From the NCBI RefSeq assembly GCF_902148845.1, contig NC_043758.1:35320498-35384497 (forward strand): DNA of 64,000 nucleotides, written 5' to 3'. This document shows, piece by piece, positions 11,020 to 24,869 of this stretch; position 1 is the stretch's first letter; each line of letters starts with the position of its first letter. A model generated the notes under the pieces. That model made no database searches. It was not told where the DNA came from and saw only the letters and a list, made by a program, of their open reading frames with translations. Source of the DNA: Salarias fasciatus (taxonomy: Eukaryota > Chordata > Actinopteri > Blenniiformes > Blenniidae). The translations under genes and the position numbers were made by a program.

Positions 11020-13940
11020 GGATCCGTACATTAAAAAATAATAATCAATGAATTAATAAGAGCTTTGGGGATTTTAGCTTTTTAGGTATATTATTGGAAA
11101 ATCATGGTTTAAAAAAAAGTCAGATATGCAAATTATGACAAGATCAGAATAAATTTGATGTCATAAATTAGTAAATTATCATAGCACTGAGCACCACAGT
11201 AAGGTTTTAAATAAGATGACGTGAAGAATATATACAAATAAACAAGCCTGTGTCTTTTTTTCATTATTATAATTAAGAGAGTAACTTCAATACTGCTCTT
11301 TGTGAAGTACATACTTCAGAAATCCAGATGAGAATCACAACGCCCCTTTATTTCTGCTTGATCTGGCAATCGGTGGTTCTGACAAATCAAATGAAAACTC
11401 CTATTAGCCTTTTTGCATCTAAAATGGTCACATTTCTCATGGTAATGGTCATTATTCCATTACTGAATGGATGGATGGGTTTAGCATCTTGGCAAGCAGA
11501 GCTGGAAGTCTTAATCTCACAAAATTTACAGAAGTTTTACAGATGAAAAAATAGGATAGTTAATTGAAAATAGTTTGATGTTTATTCAACTTGTGATGGA
11601 GGAAAATGTAATCATGATTTCCAAACAAGGGCTGGAAAAGAAATGATAGAATCATTAAAAAAGTGAAAGTGGTTGGTAATGTTTTCATGTAACCCTTTGA
11701 GAATATGTCTTGGATGGATCTTACAAATAAAAACAATTTAAAGCTGAAGCATCACATCTGCAACTGTGAATCAGACACGGATAGTAAAAACAATCTTTCA
11801 GTGACACGCTATTTCATATTTCTTATCTTTGCTTTTGGGAGCTACAATAAATCTCACATGGGCAACGTCAGAAGAAATTTGGAGTCTGTAGTGACACCTA
11901 ATTCTCCGCATTGGGTGAAATAGGCTGCGAATATCACTTTTCTGTTAAACACCTCAGTCAAATCCATTTGTTAAAATGGGTCAAATTTCTGTTGAGAACG
12001 AACTGAATGTCCTGTAAAATACAGGCATCTCAGGAGAAGTTGAGATGTATCAAAGGTTTATTTATAGAAGCTGGTACATTTAAAAAGGTAAAGGTCATCA
12101 GAAAGGTTTCCCACACAATCAACACAAACCACAAGTAAAAGTTGCAAAAGAACTGAACCTCTTTATTTGGACTGTCGATGATCCGACGGATGTTGCACTT
12201 CAGACCATTCACACAAATGAGTGACAGTAAAAAAGTAGAGTGTAAGCATGTGATGCAAAAGGTTCATAAAACATTAGAAAATGTCTGAGGGGCATTATCA
12301 GAATTAAATATAAATTGTACAAGACAGAAAACTGCAGTGTAGCCTACTGCTGGCTGCATTAATTCAATAACTAAGCCTGGCAGGGACTTTCAGCATGTTC
12401 TGGGGACCACTTGGTCGACGTCTCCATATTGACACAGGCTCTGTACCTCCGAGTGGATGCTTGGTATGTTCAAAAAATACACCAGGCTGAAGTCATGAAG
12501 TGCATTTCCCAACTCATTTCACGCATCATTGGAATGTAAACATGGAGTAAACATATTCCTTGGCCTGTTATTAGTGTTCAGTTTACTCATAATCACATCG
12601 TTTGTGGCTCAGATAAGCATTGTCATCCCCTGCTGCATCACCGCTGTGAACACACACTTTGCAGGAAGGCTGCTGCATTGTACCTCTGTGACTAGTAATA
12701 AGCAGGGCTGTCCAAAGCAACAGAGGCCATGAAAAGGATGATCTGAGCCATCGGGAACGTAACAGTTGAGACACAGTATAATGAGGAGTTGAAAATAAGA
12801 CAGCCGAGTCTTAAAGCCAGCATTGTCAGCTCACTGAAGTCCGTTGTGGTTGTGATGTTTTGTTTGTTTGTTTTTTGTTTTCTTGTTTACTAAGTCAGAT
12901 CTATCCAAGAGCCTGCTCTGAAGAAATCCATGACTAGAATACTTCTCAAGACCATTGTTACAACAAACATGTTGAAGATGCTGGAGCAGAGCGATTCAGG
13001 CACCACATGAACAGTTCGTCAGGACATGACAGCCAACGGTTTAATCACAAGGCCAGAGAAGCTGTTCTTTCTCATTACCGCATGAAAAAAAAAAAGAAAG
13101 AAAGAAAAAGCCGGTGTTACATGCCTCATACAGTCGTCACTTGAACAGGTCTACTGCGCGAGATGAGAGAGGGGAGCAGACGTCTGTGTTCAAGCGCTCC
13201 ACCCAGCCAGCTCCTGTGTGAGAAGGCTTCAGTTCTTTAACGCGTTAACATAGCGAGACAATGGAATATTCATGACGTCACATCACATGAATCGGGCATT
13301 GTCCCAGAGAGATGTAAACAGTGACATTTAGGCGATATAAACATACAACATTAGTTGCGAGACCTTTTGCTTTCGAGTCGCTGGCGACACTGGGCACCAT
13401 CAACCACCATGTCCTCTATCTACAACAGTGCTGTATTAGTGTGGCAAAACATGCGATTATAGAAAATAAGCGTAAGTTATCAATATCAAGGGAGAGTAAA
13501 AAATACAATTGGAAAAGATATCTGTAAATAACCATCTTTACTAGACAGACCTCCTATGGCTCCGCTGAAATAATATGTGAAGTTATCCCTGCCTTATGAT
13601 GCAACCAAAAGTGATCCGAAAGTTAAGACCATATTACACATACATGCACCTCCGGCTCTGTCACATTCAAAGACAGAGGCTGTATAAGACAGTTTGCTGC
13701 TGCTGCTTCTTTTTTTTTTTTTTTTGATTCAACACTGATACCACGTGATAATGTTCGGGTTCAAAGACTGTAACACACTGAGAGAGACACACACACACGC
13801 ACGCACGCACACACACAAAAAAAAAACAAAACATGGACATCGTCAAGCACCTTGAAGAGTATGATTCATCAAATCGTCATGTTGGCCGCGTGAGGAGGAG
13901 GAGGAGGAGGAGGAGGAAGAGGAGGGCACTGTGGGGATGA
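11020..13940. other. Intergenic spacer between socs9 and samd4b
   Basis: AT-rich, with no supportable exon. It contains short simple repeats only (for example T-runs and an AAAG run near 13090). A CA-rich and GGA-rich stretch at 13780-13925 precedes the likely samd4b 3' end. Confidence 0.55.
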
Positions 13941-13950
13941 GGCGCTGCGC

Positions 13951-15164
13951 CTTTATTACAAGATCAAGCTTCATTTTCCCGAGCCAATCATAAAGGGGCC
14001 AGAGGCTTGAGATGGGTTTCATTTAGTTTTCTCACCCAGAATTAGAGTGTAAATTGAAAACAATCTGCCCGGCTCACTTTTATCAGTTCACTATCAAATC
14101 GGCTCTTCCACAGTGCAAACCCCACCAGCCCTGGCTAACCCCTCGGGGCATTCCTCGGCACAAAATGAGATTCATCATCATTTATGTAGTAGGGAAAAGA
14201 ATTAACAGAGACAAATTGCAGCTGGCATAAATTCTTCAAACCGCTGTTCTTTTTCTTAAAAAAAAAAAAAAAAAAAAAATTAAACCATTCTGTTGTATTT
14301 TACAACAAATCTTTCTCAAATTAACAAGCGCACAACCCTTCTCTTTGGCTTTGTAGACGTTTTGAGGAGGACAGTTACTTCTACTTTGACTACAACTTGT
14401 GGAAAAACAACCAAGACGAAGTATTTCTGCGGCTGACGCGCTGGCTCTCACTCAGCCTGACTGTCCTCTCCACCGCAGACACAGTCTGGGGGTCTCTGGA
14501 GGGGACAGGGAGCGCCGAGGAAAGCTGTCCGCGGCTGCTGCTCAATAATTATGGTGGCTGGGAAAGTGATCCGGCACCTGTTGACAAGTGGAAGTGAGGT
14601 GAGTGTTTCCTGGGGCCAATTACAGTGTAGTGCCTCACACTGGAGATCGCTGAACAAAAAGTGCCGACTTCTGGAATTTGCTGGAATTTCTCTGAATCTA
14701 CACAGGATGCGTTTACAGGTTCTGTGGCCATCAGTGTGTTTTAGATAGAAAGCCTTGCTCCAAGGCAGAAGTGGAAGTGGGGGGAAACAAAAGAAGTAAC
14801 TTCTAGGGCAGAGCCCCTTTAAGACAGCACCAATCTACAGTTTTTCTCTCACCCAGGCGAACCGAGCTCTCTGCACATCATGCCACAGTCCTGCAGCTGA
14901 CACGGAGCAGTTTGCAAAGTTCACCTTGTTTTTCTCTGTCCTACAATATAATAATCATCTGTATTCCATTTTTAATAAACTTAGTCGTATATAATAAAGT
15001 ACAAAAATATTAGAGAACATATACACAGTTTTTTGTTTTTTTTTTTGTCAATTTGTAGTGACTGCTTTGCCTGGTTTTCTGAAGCATACGTATATCTTTG
15101 TGCTGGGTGATGAGGAACTGAACAGGCCTCCACTGAAGTGTTTTTCTTTTTCCTTTCTCCCGTT
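13951..15164 (-). other. samd4b: Proposed samd4b 3' UTR
   Basis: The samd4b stop codon is at 15165-15167. The first AATAAA on the minus strand downstream that I can find is the complement of TTTATT at 13951-13956, which would give a 3' UTR of about 1.2 kb. It contains an A-run (14260-14279) and no open frame of note. The end is inferred, and alternative polyadenylation is possible. Confidence 0.4.
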
Positions 15165-15200
15165 TCATATTGTTGACGTCCGGTCTGTTCCATCTAAGGA

Positions 15201-15236
<36 letters not shown>

Positions 15237-18200
15237 AAAAACAAGTTAAAGACATTTGTGACCATAAAGTAGATGAGATGAAGCACATTTCATCCTAAAA
15301 GGGCCACCTCACCGCTGCAGGCTCCAGCACATTTACTTCTGTCCAGGAGGAGGAAAGTTACTGATGCCTTTTTATGTGTCTATCAATTCTACATTTATGG
15401 CATAATTTTTATGTCATCTCAGCTATACATTACATTTATCGGACACGTTTTGTTGGTAGGTAATAGCTCCTGCTGCACGCAGAGACAAAACCCCTCACGG
15501 CTCACTACAGTGAGGCGGTAATTATTTGGTCTGGATTTGTTTTTTCTTTATTATTTCTTCTCCAGACTGTGAGCTTCAGCTGACTGACTCAATATGAACT
15601 AGAACAATGGATGATAGAGTATATCAAGGTGTCTCATCACTCCTTTATTTAAAGTTGTGACTAACAGGAGAGGTCCTATGAAAGTGAGAGATTTACTGTT
15701 TGATCTGTGCAATTTAATCCTTTAAACACCCAATGAAGGTCATATGAACTGAGTGTAAAATGTCAAACTGTACAAACCAGAAGCATCGGTAACTGTGTAT
15801 CTCATGGAAATAGTGCGCTTTAAACAAAGTGGATTCTGCAGCAAGACTAATTATACTGTATTATTTAAAAAGAGTTTATTAAATATTAATACAGAAATAC
15901 AATTAGGGAAATATAAATAATGAATATATACTGTAGATGGCACGTTCCGTGTCCCTGATGGACAGTCACATGTTGAAATCTTTCCCCCGTCACAGACGAG
16001 CGATGTAATAAGGTGGTGCTGGGAGGTTGTTTGGGGATTTGCCAACCAGTGGCCTAGTTAGCAGCGAGCTGCTGAGGACACTCACCCCCTAAGGCATGCT
16101 CCGTCATACTGAGGCACAGTGACTCCAGCGTGGGGTTGATCTCCAGGTCAGCACCTGGAACTTGGCATTCTGTGAAAATAAGCAGGAACGGGTCCCGGTA
16201 CATTTAGAACAGCAGCAAATATTTCAACATCAACGCTGCATTTATTGGACACTACAAGGACTAAACGGTGCATTTTATTCTGAAAGCATAAAAGCACAGG
16301 AGCATTATGGGGCTTTACTGTAACTTTGAAAGGAGCAGTTTTTATTATGAGGGCACAAGCAAGCTTCATCTGGTTGATCCTGCATTATGCTGATTTAACA
16401 TTCTCTCCATCTGTTTGTCCAGTTCTAATCACTGAAAGATTTGATCCTCAGTCAACCAAACAAGCCACACGTGAAAGTTTACAGTCCAACCACAGCATGC
16501 AATCCATTTCAAGTCAAGTATTCAGCTCTGTGAGACTCTCAGCCAGCTGATGGAAATGTCGTCTGCTTGGTCACCTCACTCGCTGAGGTGAATCCTGCAA
16601 TCCTCTTTTCTATCTGCATGAGCTGCGACTTCACAGGCCACATTTCAGCGGCACCAAATCCAAAGTGCGACCCCTGAGCTATATTCTGATGTGAGGTGTA
16701 AACTTCAATCTGTGTCAAGTGGATGCAGACCCGGCACACCGTGAGAGGAGGTGGGGGTGGGGGGGGCGAGGGGGCTCTGAGGTGAAGCCTTTACACAGAA
16801 CACACAGCTTAAGTGGCAGATGGTGATGTGAGGATAGTTTTTAACAGGAGCCTTTCCTCCACTGCCGTAATGCTTTAGTTTTGTCTCTTCACTGAGGAGA
16901 CCAGCTTCAGGTTTAATAATGAAAGAAAGTGGAAACCTGTTCAGGAGAACTCATCAAAACACAGAGAGCAACTGCACATTTACAAAGCTTTAAAGACTAA
17001 ACTGAAAACAAGCTTGTGTGTTATTCAAATTAAATGAAAAACACCAAATGTTCACCTGTCTGATAAAGTATGAAGGTAGTACTTCAAACATATTTGTTTC
17101 AGTTATGTAATTCTTTACTTCAAGATCAGCTGTTAAAGAAATCCTACAGTGAGGAAGCTCAGTAGTGTAGTTTCCAGACAAAAAAAGCACAACAAACAAA
17201 TCAGCAGGAACTGAAAAGAACAGGTGGATGCTGCTTCCTGCCAGCTTAATACAACTGGACTAAAAACAAAGGTTTAAATCTCCCGGGATTAACTTCAGTT
17301 CAGCAACGCTGTTCAGAAATCAGAAACATAAGTCTACAAGTGGTTTCCTAAAAATGAACTGCTCTGACAGTAATCATTGTCCTTTCTGTAGCTACAGTTG
17401 ACACGTTTTGACATGATGTGTAGCTTTGTTGAGCTCATACAAAGTTATGGATTTTTGTCTTTTGCACAGATTGCTCTACTATGAAAAATATCCCGTGCTG
17501 ACGGTGTGAAAACATGATTTGCCATTGTAGGTGATTTTGCACTGCGTGTGTGTGGCATCTGGCACAACAGTCAGTTCACCCAAGAGGTCATGTATACTGT
17601 ACAAGGCCACAGATTGTTTACTGCAATACGCTGTTAAGCTGTCTTGTTGTTTTGTCCTTGCCACAGAGGGGGAGCAGCTTTCCATTCTGGCATCCGCCCA
17701 ATTCATAGCTGTTTCTTTTCATCAAATGTTGCGGAGCTTCTTCTACCAAGCTCATCATCAGAGTCAAATCTGTCATTTCCCAAAGCTCTATATGGCTTTT
17801 AACTTTTTTTTTTTTTTTTTTTTGACTGGAAACATAAAAAGCACATGTAGGGAACACTCTGGGAATATATAAACAGGATAATAAAGGAGACAAGGGAGTT
17901 GGTGGTGTAAGGTGGCACAGAATACAGCATTTAACATGTTAGCCGGAACAGGAATAGCCCCTGGCTGAATGCATGCATTCATAGAAATGAAAGAAATCCA
18001 TTGAGGAGATGACCTTGTTCGATACCTTGCTGCTGGAACATGAGCATGGTCTGCGGGGACGTGTGGACAGGGAGTGAGTGCGTCCGCTGCACGGAGCTGC
18101 GACTCTGACTTGGCATGCTGTTACTGCCCCCGGGGTTGGCAAACCACAGGCTCTATAGAGAGGAACACAAGTTCTCATTACACGCACATCACTGATCCAG

Positions 18201-18346
18201 AGGGCGGATGTGGCTTTTCTTATCTTTCAGCCAAGTCATTAGCTGCTGCAAACTTTCTGAATACAGAAGACGACAACCACCATCCCAAACACACCGCGAC
18301 AGTCTGCAACTTGTAAATGAACATTGTCTTTGGCATATCTGGACGC

Positions 18347-18385
<39 letters not shown>

Positions 18386-21300
18386 GAAAATAAAAAATAA
18401 ACAAAAATGTAAAAATCTGAACTATCTGAAAGGAAAGCTAACGGTTCTGAAGAATAGCGCTTCATTGCATTCCGTTTTCGTTTCGATGGAACACATTTCC
18501 CGGAGCTTTTCGGACTGAAGGTTATACCAGGTTCCCTTGCACTGGCAGGTATATGCTGATTAAACTCATTTTTTTCCACAGGAGTGACTAAGGTGCATTT
18601 TTTATGGGCTGTTTGAGAATACCTTAATGGGTCAGTACTCCCAGATGAAGAGAGTGGATGAAAGAAAGAAAACTGAGAGCAACACACAAGAGCACACAGC
18701 GCAACAACGGAACACTAGATTTACTGAGCAGATCATCTATTTTTTGCCTTGCCTTTGCTTTATCTTTTGTTCTGTTTGACGCTTTGATTTGATTCATTTA
18801 TTTTGATTGTTTTCTACACATATACATGTGAAATTTAAACACATTCGTACTGTATATAAATGTGTTCGTTACAAATAAACATCTTGACTCTAGTATGAAA
18901 GACACAGTTTTATATATTTCATAATAGATTTTTGAAATAACCTAATAAAAGTGTCAAAGGTCCCCTAAAAAAACAATCTAACAGATATCAAAAAGCTAAT
19001 TCATACACAAGAAGTGTTTTCTATACCAAATAATCAAATAATGTTCATGTATCCACTGACTGGAGGACTCACTTGTCTGCCCTGACTTGCCAGTGCTGGA
19101 TTAGTGAGTGTGTGGCGCGGAGACGCCCCCCCAATCCCACCGGGAAGACACATGCGTCCGGCCGGGAGTCCACGAGGGGTCATCTGAAACTGCCTCTGGC
19201 CCCGTCGCCCTACACCTCCACTCACAGAGCCTGCTGTGGGGAGGGAGTTGGACCCATAGGTCCAGCTGGAGAAACAAAAGCAAATGAGAAGGAAGCACAC
19301 ATCAGAAGTGCTCTAAACGAGCTCAAGGCGTTTCATAAGAACACGATCGCCGCGATTATAACTGGGAAGGCGGCTCAAAAATCAGAGGGGAACTCAAGGA
19401 GTTGCATTCAGTTGGTGTGACATCTCCTCTGCTAAAGCCGGGGAACGGGGGTAAAGTGGGGCCAGCTGTCTCACCCTTTCTGTCGGTACACGGGCATGTC
19501 CAGCATGGCTTTCCGAGGAAACAGGCGGAGCAGTTTGAGGACCTGCTGCTTCCAGGAGACCAACCGCTTCTTGTGAGTTTCTGTGAAAGCCTGACAAGAC
19601 AACGTGACACAGACAAAGTTTGGGAATGTGATTTTCACTCTAAAACGTGAAGAAAGTAAAACTTGTTTGGAAGATTTATTTCTTTAAAAAAACCCTACGT
19701 CTATAAAGACATGGGATGCAGGTGTACAGCTTCTCACCTCATGTATCAGACACTTCTCAATGAGTTGAAGGTAACAGCTGATATTTTCCTCGTCTGGCCT
19801 CGACACCAGCAGCTGGGTGCACACTGAAACCAGAGAACCGGGGCGCACAGAATTACATACAGTATACATGAATACATGACAGTGTGAAGGATGTCTACAT
19901 ATGAGCTGCAATACAAATAAGTTGAAGGTCTCAGTGTATAACTGTGTGTGTATGCCTGTAACTTTCACCATTATGTAGTTTTTTTTTTATTTTTATTCTC
20001 ATTTATTTGCTGGTTTCTACACACAAGAGGCACAAACGACACGTCACTCACCTTTACCCATAACACGGGTGAACTGTCCAGCAATGTCTCCGTCTGAGAT
20101 GGGCGTGACCGACGAGTCCCCGTCGCAGGGAGGAGGGTTGTGGGGCTGGAAGCCCTCTGAGGTCGGCTCTTTGTCTGCTCCTGTTTTAGCAGCTTCCGAA
20201 GGGGAGGAGGAGGAGGAGGAGGAGGAGGATGAGGAGGAGGAAGTGTCCGAGGCAGGCTGGACTGCACTGGGCGGACTGTAGGCCTTGATGGGCGTGATGA
20301 TGATCTGCTGCAACTCCGTCAGGGCGTTTCGTAGGTTCCCCCCTTCCAAAATATCCTGATGAGAACAAATTCATCACGTCAAGACATGAATGCCTCTTTT
20401 TTATTTTTTTTTCATTTCCAGAATGAGAAGAATGCGATCCTCCCATTTGAATTACCTTTTCTAAAGACTTGAGTACACTCTGTCTCTCTCGCAGTTTCTG
20501 GATACTCAAGGCAATCTTATGCCTCGCTCCTTTAGTGACGTTCTAAAAAGGAAGGAGGTGAAAAAACAGAAAACCATGAGAAGCAGACGAGTCGTTTCTT
20601 CTGGGAACACTGGGCACTTTATACAGTCACTAAATAACAAACCTAATCACCATCTGTTTCATTAAAGCCAAGGGGCAGAGGCAAAATCGCACAATTTGTA
20701 TGTGTGGCTGGCTCAATATAACTGTAGGGTGCGTTGTTTAATTTCATGCCTCATTGAGAGTTGATGTATCATCAGGTTTGAGGACAGTAATGTTCACAAT
20801 TGATAAGGAGTGTAGAATAATCAACGTCTGGCCCGTGCACGAGAAAGGGAGGCTTAAGAACCTGGGACTCCAGGTGCTGCTCAGTGAGAATCATCATGTC
20901 CTCGTAGGTCATCTGAGAGAAGAGTGATGCATATTTATGAAGGCGGAGGCTTTTCAACCATGCAGGAACATCTGGAACATCAGGACACAGAAAAGTTAGG
21001 AGAAAGTGAGTTATATTTTGGCTCACGTCACCAGAGAGACACTTCTGACTACAAACGACAGACCTTTCATGCCACTGCCGTCCTCCTGGAAGGTGTTGCG
21101 TGCGGAGCCCTGGTCTTCTGTCTGCTCGCTGCCTGAAGAGGCCACGCTGCTCTGCGGTGACAGGGGAGCGTGGTCTGCTGCGATGAAGCTCTGCCTTCCT
21201 CCCGTTTCGTCCTGGCTGCCCCATTCAGAGCCACAGGCTTGAGGACTGGAAGGAATAATGGACATGGGCTTCTTCAGAGGGCTCGGCTGCATCTGCCCAC

Positions 21301-22232
21301 CCGGACCTGGCAAGACCAACAAATGTGTGAGCAACGCAGTGACGGAAATCCTAAGAAAGAACTGAAATCCTCATTCACTCAACAGCAAAACCAGGAGAAT
21401 GTTTGACGTTCTCACAAGGAAAACTCCACGCACTGCTGACAAAAACGGTCCTCACCTGTATTATTGCTGTTGATAGGTGACGACATTCCGCCTGGAAAAG
21501 GCATGTGTCCGTTCTGTCCTGCTGGAGACGTGCTGGATGAAGGGGACTTATCATGCCAGGCACTGCCAGGGTCCAGAGCCTCAGCAGAGCTGGGCCATTC
21601 GTCAGAGCCTTGGCGTGGGTGGTACGGGCTGGGAGGTGCCCGGGGCGCATAGCCACCAGAAAGGTGTTCCTCCAGGTGGTTTAACCACATAGCCAGAGAG
21701 GTGCGATCATCCAGTGTGGTGGCGGGGTGGATGAGTGCGTAGGACAGCAGCTGTCTGCTTTCTTCCACAAACAAGCTACTCTCAATCGTGTGACTCAACA
21801 CCTTCTGCAGCAGCTTCATGTACTCACATTTGGCTTCACTGTTACGTGGCTGCAGCAATGGCAGATGGGACAACAGCAAGGACACTACTTTCTCTTTTGG
21901 CTCCTGATGCCACTGGCTGACAATTGCTAATGACAAAGGACAAAGAGAGGGGTTAATGTTGTGTAGCTGGCCTGACATAAGCCTGCTCCAGTTATTATCA
22001 ATAGAAAACAAACTCATTGCATGATGTCTCAGCTACCTGCATTGTTGGCCTCGGCTTCAAGGATGTGTATTTCGGTGCAGTCCGCCAGCCAGTGTTCAAG
22101 GCAGATGTGTAAGAAGCGAGCCTGGGTGCGGGACACCCTCTTCAGGAGGGACAACAGTGCCACCGTCTGTTCACACTCGTTCCAGCCTTTGAACCAGTCT
22201 GTGAGGATACCTACCTGGTCTCGGAACATCAT
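15165..22232 (-). CDS. samd4b: SAMD4B / Smaug2, SAM-domain RNA-binding translational repressor
   Basis: Twelve coding exons resolved by phase: 22037-22232, 21456-21926, 21064-21306, 20862-20971, 20456-20542, 20052-20355, 19738-19823, 19475-19590, 19073-19265, 18026-18152, 16086-16169 and 15165-15193. They give 681 aa; human SAMD4A is about 718. It starts MMFRDQVG and ends DGTDRTSTI, both family signatures. The first two exons hold the N-terminal Smaug similarity region. The SAM domain begins at about residue 304 ([18 protein letters not shown]) and runs to about 370; it binds CNGG-loop hairpins (Smaug recognition elements) and recruits CCR4-NOT/4E-T repression. Exon 6 holds a 13-residue serine run and the third conserved block ([22 protein letters not shown]). 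Exon 12 supplies only the last nine residues. Paralogue B, not A, is chosen from the gmfg-paf1 neighbourhood. All introns are GT-AG and no damage is seen. Confidence 0.95.
18349..18382. repeat. Poly-A tract in samd4b intron 10
   Basis: A run of about 34 A on the plus strand (poly-T in the gene's sense), lying in the intron between exons 9 and 10. A second T-run is at 17804-17823. Confidence 0.9.
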
Positions 22233-22488
22233 GGCGTGTCTCCTTGGGAAAGGAGAGCGAGAATGTGTGGACTGGGAGGGGGAGGGGGGCCAATCAGATA
22301 GGCTGTTCTCTCAGACACAGACAGGATGAGTCCAGCCCCGCACAGCGGGGTTAAATTCACAACAGTCCTGGGATCCCCTCAGACTGCACCGAGGGGCCCT
22401 CACATGGTTCAGGTGCTGGGGGAACTGCAGACAGGAATGCCGTGCTGATTCTTGGGAAGATGTCTTGAGGATGAAAGGGGCGTGTCGA
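22233..22488 (-). promoter_or_regulatory. samd4b: samd4b 5' UTR in exon 2, with a start-stop upstream ORF
   Basis: An acceptor (CACCTTTCTACAG, exon from 22488) precedes a 256-nt leader that runs into the MMFRD start. The leader contains an ATG directly followed by TGA (complement of 22400-22405), a minimal upstream ORF of the kind that can hold ribosomes at the start codon. The main ATG is in GCC-ATG context. Confidence 0.6.
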
Positions 22489-24714
22489 CTGTAGAAAGGT
22501 GACGACAAAAAACACAAAAAGCTTTTACTTTGACAAGTTCACAATCACATTATCTGCAACAATAAGATCATTTTATTTTTATTTTCACATTTTATCAACA
22601 AAAATATTAAATAAGCACATATTTGCCCAATTCTTCTACATTTTCTATTAGTTTGTTCCTTCATATGCAAAAGTATGAGATACATAAATATTATTTCTAG
22701 ATTTCTTTCAGTTTTTTTTTTGTCCTGATTTAGGAGAGAATAGGGCAAGAAGCAAATATTTGCACAATATTTGAACTTGTATAACTTTTAACCAGACATG
22801 AGGTTATTTAGCTTGTTGAAGTTTCTTTGCTGTAAGAAACATCTTCAATAAAAGCCACTGTTCTGACAATGACCAGTGAGCTCTATGACTAAACAACCAA
22901 TGGCCACAGAGGTGGAGGAGTCTGTAAGGAGGAAGCAACATTTATTCATGTTTTTTTCTCATTGTTAAATGAGACTGCTCACAAGATAAACTCCTGCTTG
23001 CCTTAAATGAACATCCAAGATGTTTTAGCATATTCTGAACTGAGTAAGGCATTACTTTGCAGGAGTAACCGTGGGAAAGAGTCATCAAAGCAACATATTT
23101 TCCTGCATCACTACCTCAAAATTCAACACTAAAAAAATTAAAAATGGCTATCCCACAAGCCTGATGCATGTTTGGAAGCAAATCCTTCAGAATCAAATCA
23201 AAACTGAATTATTTCACCACAGAACTGTTATATGTGAAAAAGAAATGCAACATTTCTCAATCAACCAGTTCGTGCTTTGGGTTTGTGCTGCAGCCTGTGG
23301 CACCGATGGAGGGAAGAACGTGTCAAATAAAGGCCGGCAGCTTCTCACAAGAAAACATCACAAAGTCGAAGATGAAAAGAAGAACTTCTGCATCAGGATA
23401 ATGACCCTCAACACACTTCAAAATCCACAATGAATTGCTTCAAGACATGCAAGCGAGACATTTTGACCCCCACAGTCCAGACTTTAAAAGAGCAGTATGT
23501 ACACAATCCCACACAGTTAATAGCCTTAGAGGAAGAACGGGAGGAAAAAAAAACAAAAAAGTCAAAGACTCTTATCTGCTCCAAAAAGTGTATACAAGTT
23601 ATGATACTTGCCAAAGGGGTGTTGTGGATGACACAGGGGGTCTATTTTTGCTCAAGGCCTTCTCCTTTATTTTCAAACTACACCAGACTTCAGCTATAAT
23701 CTTGCTTGAAACGTTTTTGAAATCATTCATCATAGCAAGATGACCAAACTTTGCCATGCAAGTCTAACAGATATTTTTTTAGTAACAGAAATGTATTCAT
23801 CTAAATCCTAATTTTCTGGAATTACAGGAGGTTTTTCACCTCAGGAGGAAAAGTTGGATTATAATACACACACCCAACACAGGACAGCAGTCTAGAATAA
23901 GAAAACAAACTATCAAAACAAGACAGCAGCTTAGCAACTTGTATATAATTGCACCACTGACTTTCCACGCCTGATTTATCTGTTTTGGGTATATTTTAAA
24001 CAGAATAACTGGGAAGTGTTTTGACAATTCCCGATAAACTTTATCGTTCTGAATTGACTCTTAACTGATGATTTTCTCGCAGCATCACGATAAGGGCGCA
24101 AGTCATTCAGAAAAAGGTGTGCCAAAGTCTTTAGCACGGAGATAACCAGTCAGGTCAATTACACTCGGAGTAAAGCATGTCGCGAGTAACGCACAACGCG
24201 CCGCCACTCAAATAATAAACACTACCGGGATTCTGAATTTACGACCGCTGATCATAAACAATTAGACACATTGTTACTAACCCAGGGGAGTAGCGTTAGC
24301 TTTAGTTACATGATCAGGATGCTAACTCCCAACAAACTGTAGCACCTGTAACATTACGGACTACGATACTCTTGAACGAACACATCTGGAGAGTTGTGGG
24401 GTCAACTCTGCTCGGCAAACAGCCGTTTTGTTGTTATTATCCCTGTCAGATGTATTAAGGTATAAAGACCATTCGAGCCGGCTGCCCAGCTTTATGTAGC
24501 GGTTAGCCAGAGTTAGCTCGGTCGGCCTGATCAGGGATTTGTATTGTTTTTCGTTGACGCTGTTGCTGCCTCCTTTTCTGTTTTCAGTCCCTGCGCGACG
24601 AACAGCGGCGGTCAAATGTACTTTTAAACGACACGAGTGCTTCAACAGGAATACATGATGAAGTTGGATGGGTGGCGGCTCACAATAAGCGGACTCGGAG
24701 GATTTGTTGTTTAC
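22489..24714 (-). other. samd4b: samd4b intron 1
   Basis: A 2.2-kb intron between the proposed non-coding exon 1 and the first coding exon. It is AT-rich, and the only internal object I recognise is the Tc1-like remnant at about 23280-23560. Confidence 0.5.
23280..23560 (+). mobile_element. Tc1/mariner-like transposase remnant
   Basis: Plus-strand translation around 23392-23480 reads roughly QDNDPQHTSKSTMNCF, matching the conserved second-aspartate block of Tc1 transposases (DNDPKHTSK). Upstream sequence (CTGTGGCACCGATGG and onward) is more decayed. No terminal repeats were found and the frame is broken, so this is an internal fragment of an old DNA transposon. Confidence 0.6.
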
Positions 24715-24860
24715 CTTTGTCAGTTGTCAGTGGTTAGCGGGCTAGGCTAACGTGCAAACGGATAGCTAGCGCTAGCCTCTTAGCTAACAAGTTTTGCTAG
24801 CTTAGCTGTAAAGAAGCGCAGATTTCGGTCCCATTCGTGGTGTTCCTTAGGGATATTCCT
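24715..24860 (-). promoter_or_regulatory. samd4b: Proposed non-coding exon 1 / promoter of samd4b
   Basis: On the minus strand there is a clean donor (TGACAAAG|GTAAAC, intron from 24714) at the end of a stretch full of GCTAGC/GTTAGC motifs with some CpG (24720-24800). It is the only such exon-like signal upstream of the samd4b leader exon. The transcription start is not placed exactly. Confidence 0.5.
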
Positions 24861-24869
24861 TTACAGCGG

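Noticed and set aside
14236-14748. Cluster of short frames as exons of another gene upstream of samd4b's last exon
   Set aside because: They have no family similarity and fall in the expected samd4b 3' UTR.
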